NCBI GenBank assembly: GCA_948099385.1
Contig: CANUEZ040000159.1
Coordinates: 4,668,501 to 4,732,500, forward strand
From: Fasciola hepatica
Taxonomy: Eukaryota > Platyhelminthes > Trematoda > Plagiorchiida > Fasciolidae
DNA: 64,000 bases
Direction: 5' to 3'
Under the pieces are notes generated by a model. It was not told the origin of the DNA. It saw nothing but the letters and a program-made list of their open reading frames with translations, and did not search any database. Numbering within the stretch: position 1 is the first letter of the stretch; each line of letters opens with the position of its first letter. The translations under genes and the position numbers were made by a program. Shown piece after piece: positions 27,095 to 33,000 of the stretch.

Positions 27095-30000
27095 TCAGCC
27101 TGACAGTTGCTATTATGAATTCCTGTGAATACTGGACTATTTACTGATTTGACTAGTTCTACAAAACCCCGTACGCGTACCGTGTTGGCCTGATGTGAAA
27201 TACCGAAAAGACAGACCTGTTTGGCACATGCCGTTTTCTAAAATTCAGTAAATGTTATTCTTGGAATGTACGTCTTGGTGTTGCTTCGAAATAGTAGTTG
27301 TCAACTTGGTAAATCACTCGTGCACATTTAATTTTTTTGTTGTACTCATTCATTCATGATTGGTTTTTCTGTGAATGTGCTCGGTGAGCACACACAAAGC
27401 TGCTAATCGAAGAAAACTGACATCTCGACGACGTTACTATATTCTGTTTTGTTCTATAAATATCCTGTGGTTGCTCGGCACACGGTTGATCTATTTTTCC
27501 TAATAGCAGCACCCATTTTGTGAGTGATCTTTTCCAATCACTGGGATATTGTGCCGACCAATACAATAGAGAAGGCCTCGGTGAGTTGGTTAGCCTGGCT
27601 ACTCCAAACTCGACCCAGAGTAGATATTGGTTCCTCGGGTTTCCTTACGCGCGCGGTACATGAGAGATTTTTTGAAGATATTCAGATTGATGCTCGGGGA
27701 AAACCAATCACCGTAATTGCGTTGTGAACTGGCACACTGTTGCAAACATCCCTCCGCCCTCATAGTTTTCTTGAATATAAGTCGAAAAAAATGTTGATCA
27801 TGCATTAACAACGATCCATCAAACGTGAAACAGCCTACACGCATTTTTGTGAGATTTATATACCGACCGAGGCCACTGGAATTTTGTTTCCCGGTTGTGA
27901 CCATTTTTTCCGCTCGCTCTATATTGGCAATAGTCGAAACCTTTACCGTTTCATTGGAAGTACCAGTCCACGGAAACCAGGTGTGAGTAAGTGAGTCGAG
28001 GAATCTGACGACACATTGATTCACTCAGGTACGTTGTCTTAGCCGTTGGACGGAGCACTCTAAGGTACAGCCAGTTGGTCCATTTTTACACCGAACCTTC
28101 CGAATATACCTGCCAGGGAAACGGTGCCGATAGGTATCACTCCTCCATCAGAAATGGAGGTTATTCAGGAGACAGGTTACTTAAAAACGTACAAAGCTGT
28201 TGGACCGGATGGGTTGTCTTCATCTTTTCCAAGGGTGGGAGCCAAGCTTTGGCTTCGGAGTTACCGAAACTTCTCTGGGTAGTTTGGATTAGCGAGCAGA
28301 TTGCTGGGGAATGGTGTGAATCGGTGATTTTCCGATTTACAAGAAAGATGGCAAGTCCTTTTGTGAAAACGTGTGGGGAATCAGCTTGTAAAGTATCGCA
28401 TCCAAACTGCTTGCCGAGCTTATTCTCCATCGATTTCTCAGCACCCACAAAATGTGTACGCGTGAGAATCAAGCCGGTTTCACACCCAGTCAAGGTTATA
28501 TCGATCACATCACTACTATTCGATAAATCTTAGGCACACCTTCTTTAGGTCTACAATCTCTTTCTTGATCTGAAAGTGGCGTTTGATTCAGTCGACCGCA
28601 CAATTCTTTGGCACTGACTGTCATTGGAAGATGTGCCAAACAAATTTATTTCTCTTCTCCAATCCTCGTATGCGAACGGCTAAAGCCGAGTTCGTGCTTG
28701 CGGCAATCTTTCACCCGAGTTCACCATGGAAGGTGGTGTTCATCAAGGTTGCCCACTTTCGCCCTTCCTCTTCAATTCTATAATTGAATATCCTCGGTTA
28801 AGAATAGCGGCAGTAAACTGTGTGACTTGGAATACGCAGACGATATTGTCCTCTTGAGTGAACATCCAGGTAAATTGCAAGCTTTCTTAGATAGCTTAAA
28901 CAACAGCGTAACAATGCTTGGGATATGTTTTGCACCTTCAAAATGTAAAATTCTACTGCAAGACTGGGTTGACGCTACACTAAACCTTGTCTTAGCAGGG
29001 GAATCCCTAGCTCAAGTAGATAAGTTTTGTTACTTGGGCAGTTACATCTCACCAGGTGGTCAGATCTCGGATGAAATGTCATCGAACATCCAGAAGGTGC
29101 AATTGGCTTTTACGAACCTCAACTATCGGTAGCGTTGGCGTGATATCCGATAGTCTTTCGATGGTTGAGCGTTTATTGCGCTGGTTAGATATGTTCTTTT
29201 TTCGGCTCAGAAACATGGTCGTTGCGGGTAGAAGATAGGCGAAGATTGTCGACGTTTGAGCGTCGATGTCTCTGTAGCGTTGCTCGAATATGGTGGGAGC
29301 ACCGTATCAGCAATGCTGACGTTTGGCGAAGGATGTTGGGAATCAATAGTCAGACACTAGATCAAGTACTGAATCTCAACAAGTTACGATGAGTGGGACA
29401 TGTGTTACGCATGCCCATCGACAGACTTCCTCGGCGTGTGTTGTTCTCCGAGGCAAGTAGTAGTTGTAGGTGGGTCGAGGTGGTCGGTCCATGACATGGG
29501 AGAAGTGTATGAAAAGCTTGGCCAAGTTGGACGTTTCCCATTGAGCCCTTGCCGAAACCCACCATTCTTTAGACACGACCCATCATTCTTTGGCCTTGAC
29601 ATACAACCTTTAGCCATTGTCCATTGCAGAGTGGTTAGAGATATTCCGTGCTGAAGGTGACGCAAACCACGTCCAAAATGCGTGGTATCTACCCCCACAT
29701 TATTGCGGAGGTTGCGTGTGTACATGACTGTGGGTGCATGCATGTGCATACGCAGTTGTGCGTCCACTGCAACACAGACAGCAGTAAGTGGTCCCAGGGA
29801 TAGTCGGGTGAAACTGTCCGACTAGCCCTGCCGCACGGAATATCTCTAAGTCTTAGAGATAACCAGTAACCAGACTCTGAGACTTGGAGTGGAGAACCAC
29901 ATGAAGTCCCAATAGTTCAGACGTGGCAATGAGCCGGATGACAGTGGATTACTGTCTACCACCAAAGTAACTGATGGCGGGGATGGGAACTTTAAACCCC

Positions 30001-33000
30001 CGAGGTGGTAATCAAAGGCTCTAAACCACTCGGATACCACCCGAGTTCACAAAACTCCTCCGGATAGTTTGGGATAGTGGACAAACTCCCAGGGAGTGGT
30101 ATGAATCGGTCATTGTGCCGATCAACAAGAAACGTGGCAAGTCCTTTTGTGAAAACGTGTGGGGAATCAGCTTGATAAGTATCGCATCCAAACTGCTTGC
30201 CGAGCTTATTCTCCATCGATTTCTCAGCACCCACAAAATGTGTACGCGTGAGAATCAAGCCGGCTTTAGACCACCTTGTAAATCGGCAAAATCACCGATT
30301 CACACCATTCCCCGGCAATCTGCTCGCTAATCCAAATTACCCAGAGGAGTTTCGGTAACTCCGAAGCCAAAGCTTTGCTTCCACCCTTGAAAAAGATGGA
30401 GACAACTCATCCAGTCCAGCAGCTTTGTTCGTATTAAAGTAACCTTTCTCCTACATGACCCCCATTTCTGATGGAAGAGTGATATCTGCATCGCTTCTCT
30501 GGTAGGTATATTCGGAAGGTCCACTGTTGAAGTGGGCCAACTGAATCGTTCCTTGAAATACTTCGCCCAACGGTCCAGACGATGTCCTGAGAGTGAATCA
30601 GTGCGCCGTCGGATTCCTCGGTTAACTCATTTACTACTGGCTTCCGTGGAATGGTACCTCTAATTAAACGGTAACTACTGTGAGTATTGCCAACAGATGC
30701 AACCTTTTCCATTTCCTAAATTTAGCAGTTTACCATTTCTCACGGTCATTTCTCAGTCTCCCAGTCAGTTGGCGTTTGGGATTTGCGTACCTCATTGAAT
30801 GTGGCATCCGGAGGGACGGATCTGAGAGCATCCAACGGGGCAAGTAATGTCGAATATATCCATCGTTTGTGAAGCTTACTTGAATCAGGGTCTTGTGTGT
30901 TATTGAAAGCAATGGGCAAGGGTTCCTTGAGCTGTTGCCGGCGTTCATTGTTGGTTTGGACATCCGGCTGCATCGATAACCGTGCAGATAGCTCTGCCTG
31001 AAAAGTAGGTCGTCGGTTTTCGTCTAGAAGCAACTGTGCATGACGGGTGGTTTCAACGTTGGCGAGACCACTGGTGAGACGTAAACAGAAGCGAGCACGT
31101 ACCAAGACTTTATTTGAATCCACAGGCGCAGACCTAAATAAATGGTACTCTTCAATTGATCCCCGCCAGCGGTGGCCAATCACAATATAGTCAATCAGAA
31201 TCCAACGTGATGTGTCACTCGCTGCTTCTGTGATTCTGTCTTTCTAGCAGCATATGTGCTCTAGTTTATCCTGTTGATCACTTCATGTGTCCACATCTGG
31301 CCGATTTAAACTGGTGGCTCCACTTTTGTTTGCATAGTCGAGTCGAACCAAAAGTGTTCTGCTCGAACGGTCATTCTCGCTAAACCTTAAGTTGTGTTTA
31401 AGTCTACTTGGAAAATATATCTATGGTCCACAGGACTTGATTGATCTGTGATATACCCATTGTTCACCCTAAATTCCTCGCGCTTTCTAGTTGCCTAGCG
31501 AGATTGAGTGGGGTCCAGACGGATCGCCTGGCTGTGTAGGTTTCCGAATATGGCCAAGCTGTTCACTGGGAATTTCTTCAGTTGAACAAACCCCGGTTTA
31601 ACAACTTATATTCTCAATTAATGATATCGCTAAACCTAATGGTTCTGATTGATTGGCTACCTGACTGTTCATGTGTGGTTGTTGATGGTTTTAATCATGC
31701 GCCAGCGTATCCTTTGCTTTGGTTTAAGTGACGTCTGTCTTATCCCGACTAAAGGAAATGCTGTTTGAGATAGAATCATCGCCAATCATTTCGAACCTTT
31801 TCACATACAGCTGAATATTCCCATTTCAACTGATGATCACGCTCTCATTACCGTCAGGTCGAAAATGCATTCACGTTCACTACACTGTTCACTCATCTAA
31901 ACAAAAAAAGTTCATTTCTAGAAACCTGTCACTCACCAACGTGACCCTTCTCCAAAGATCTCTTTCCATTGATTCTTCGTGGTTTTCTTTTGATTGCTCT
32001 CCTTGCTTGCTAGACTTATTTATGAAAGCGCTGAGTGCAGTATTTCATTTTTGTTGTCCTATGGCGACTATCTTCCCTAGAAAGGAATCCGTCTTCTATG
32101 TGGACAACGGGTCCGGTCTAAAAACTAAGATACGGATGCCGACAGTCTGAACACCGCGTTTATTCAGCCTTTATTGGCTACCCCACCATCCTATATTCTG
32201 TTCCTTCAGATATAGAGCCATTTGCTTCTGAAGAAGTCTTCAAGTTACTTCGGACTTCGAATGCAGGTTCTGCTGTTGGTTCAGACTGTCTCTTCTCCAC
32301 TGTTCTCAAGCCTGTGAAGTACAACCCATTGTCGTATAGCGAGAGAGACAGGACCGCACTTCACTGAACGCTGCGTTTAGTTCATTCATATAAGCGACTG
32401 ATGATGTTTTTTGGATCGAAATGATGAATGTTTATAGATGATCAAAGTCTAAGATTCTTCTGATATCTGCTTTATCTTTTTGGGCATGATTCATTCTCCG
32501 GCTTGAAATAAATCATTCTTTAAGGCCCACTGGATCACAAGGACACGTGATATGGCTTGAAATAATACTGTATCAATACTGCTCACTGATTATGTATATA
32601 CAAGTTTCGCGCTTTTATACAGTTTCTAGAAAGCGTCCGGAGAATAAATAAATGACGAAAGGGAGGGTATGTGATCTAAGGAGCTCATTACATTATTTAA
32701 AAGAATAAAGACCAATAGGTGACTTGTATTTAGTTAGTAAATAGCATCTGCCGTTGAAGTTCTGAATCTTTTGACTTTGGAGTCTACTTGATTCAGTAAA
32801 AAGAACTGAATAACCAGTCATTGGTCTATCCGTAATTCAGTTCGTTCATGTAAATATGGTACCAAAATTTTATGATATCGGTCATCAATTTCAACATGGC
32901 TGTAAATAATAGAAAATGACCGAAGACTACGGAACCCAAACCGTGTGCGTACTACAAAGTTGCAATCAAGCCATGTGTTAGTGGTTTTGAACCGGAGGAA

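Noticed and set aside
26873..27103. Open frame with a long Tyr-Ile repeat
   Set aside because: It is a translation of the (AT)n microsatellite; the same occurs at 39840-40250. Not a gene.
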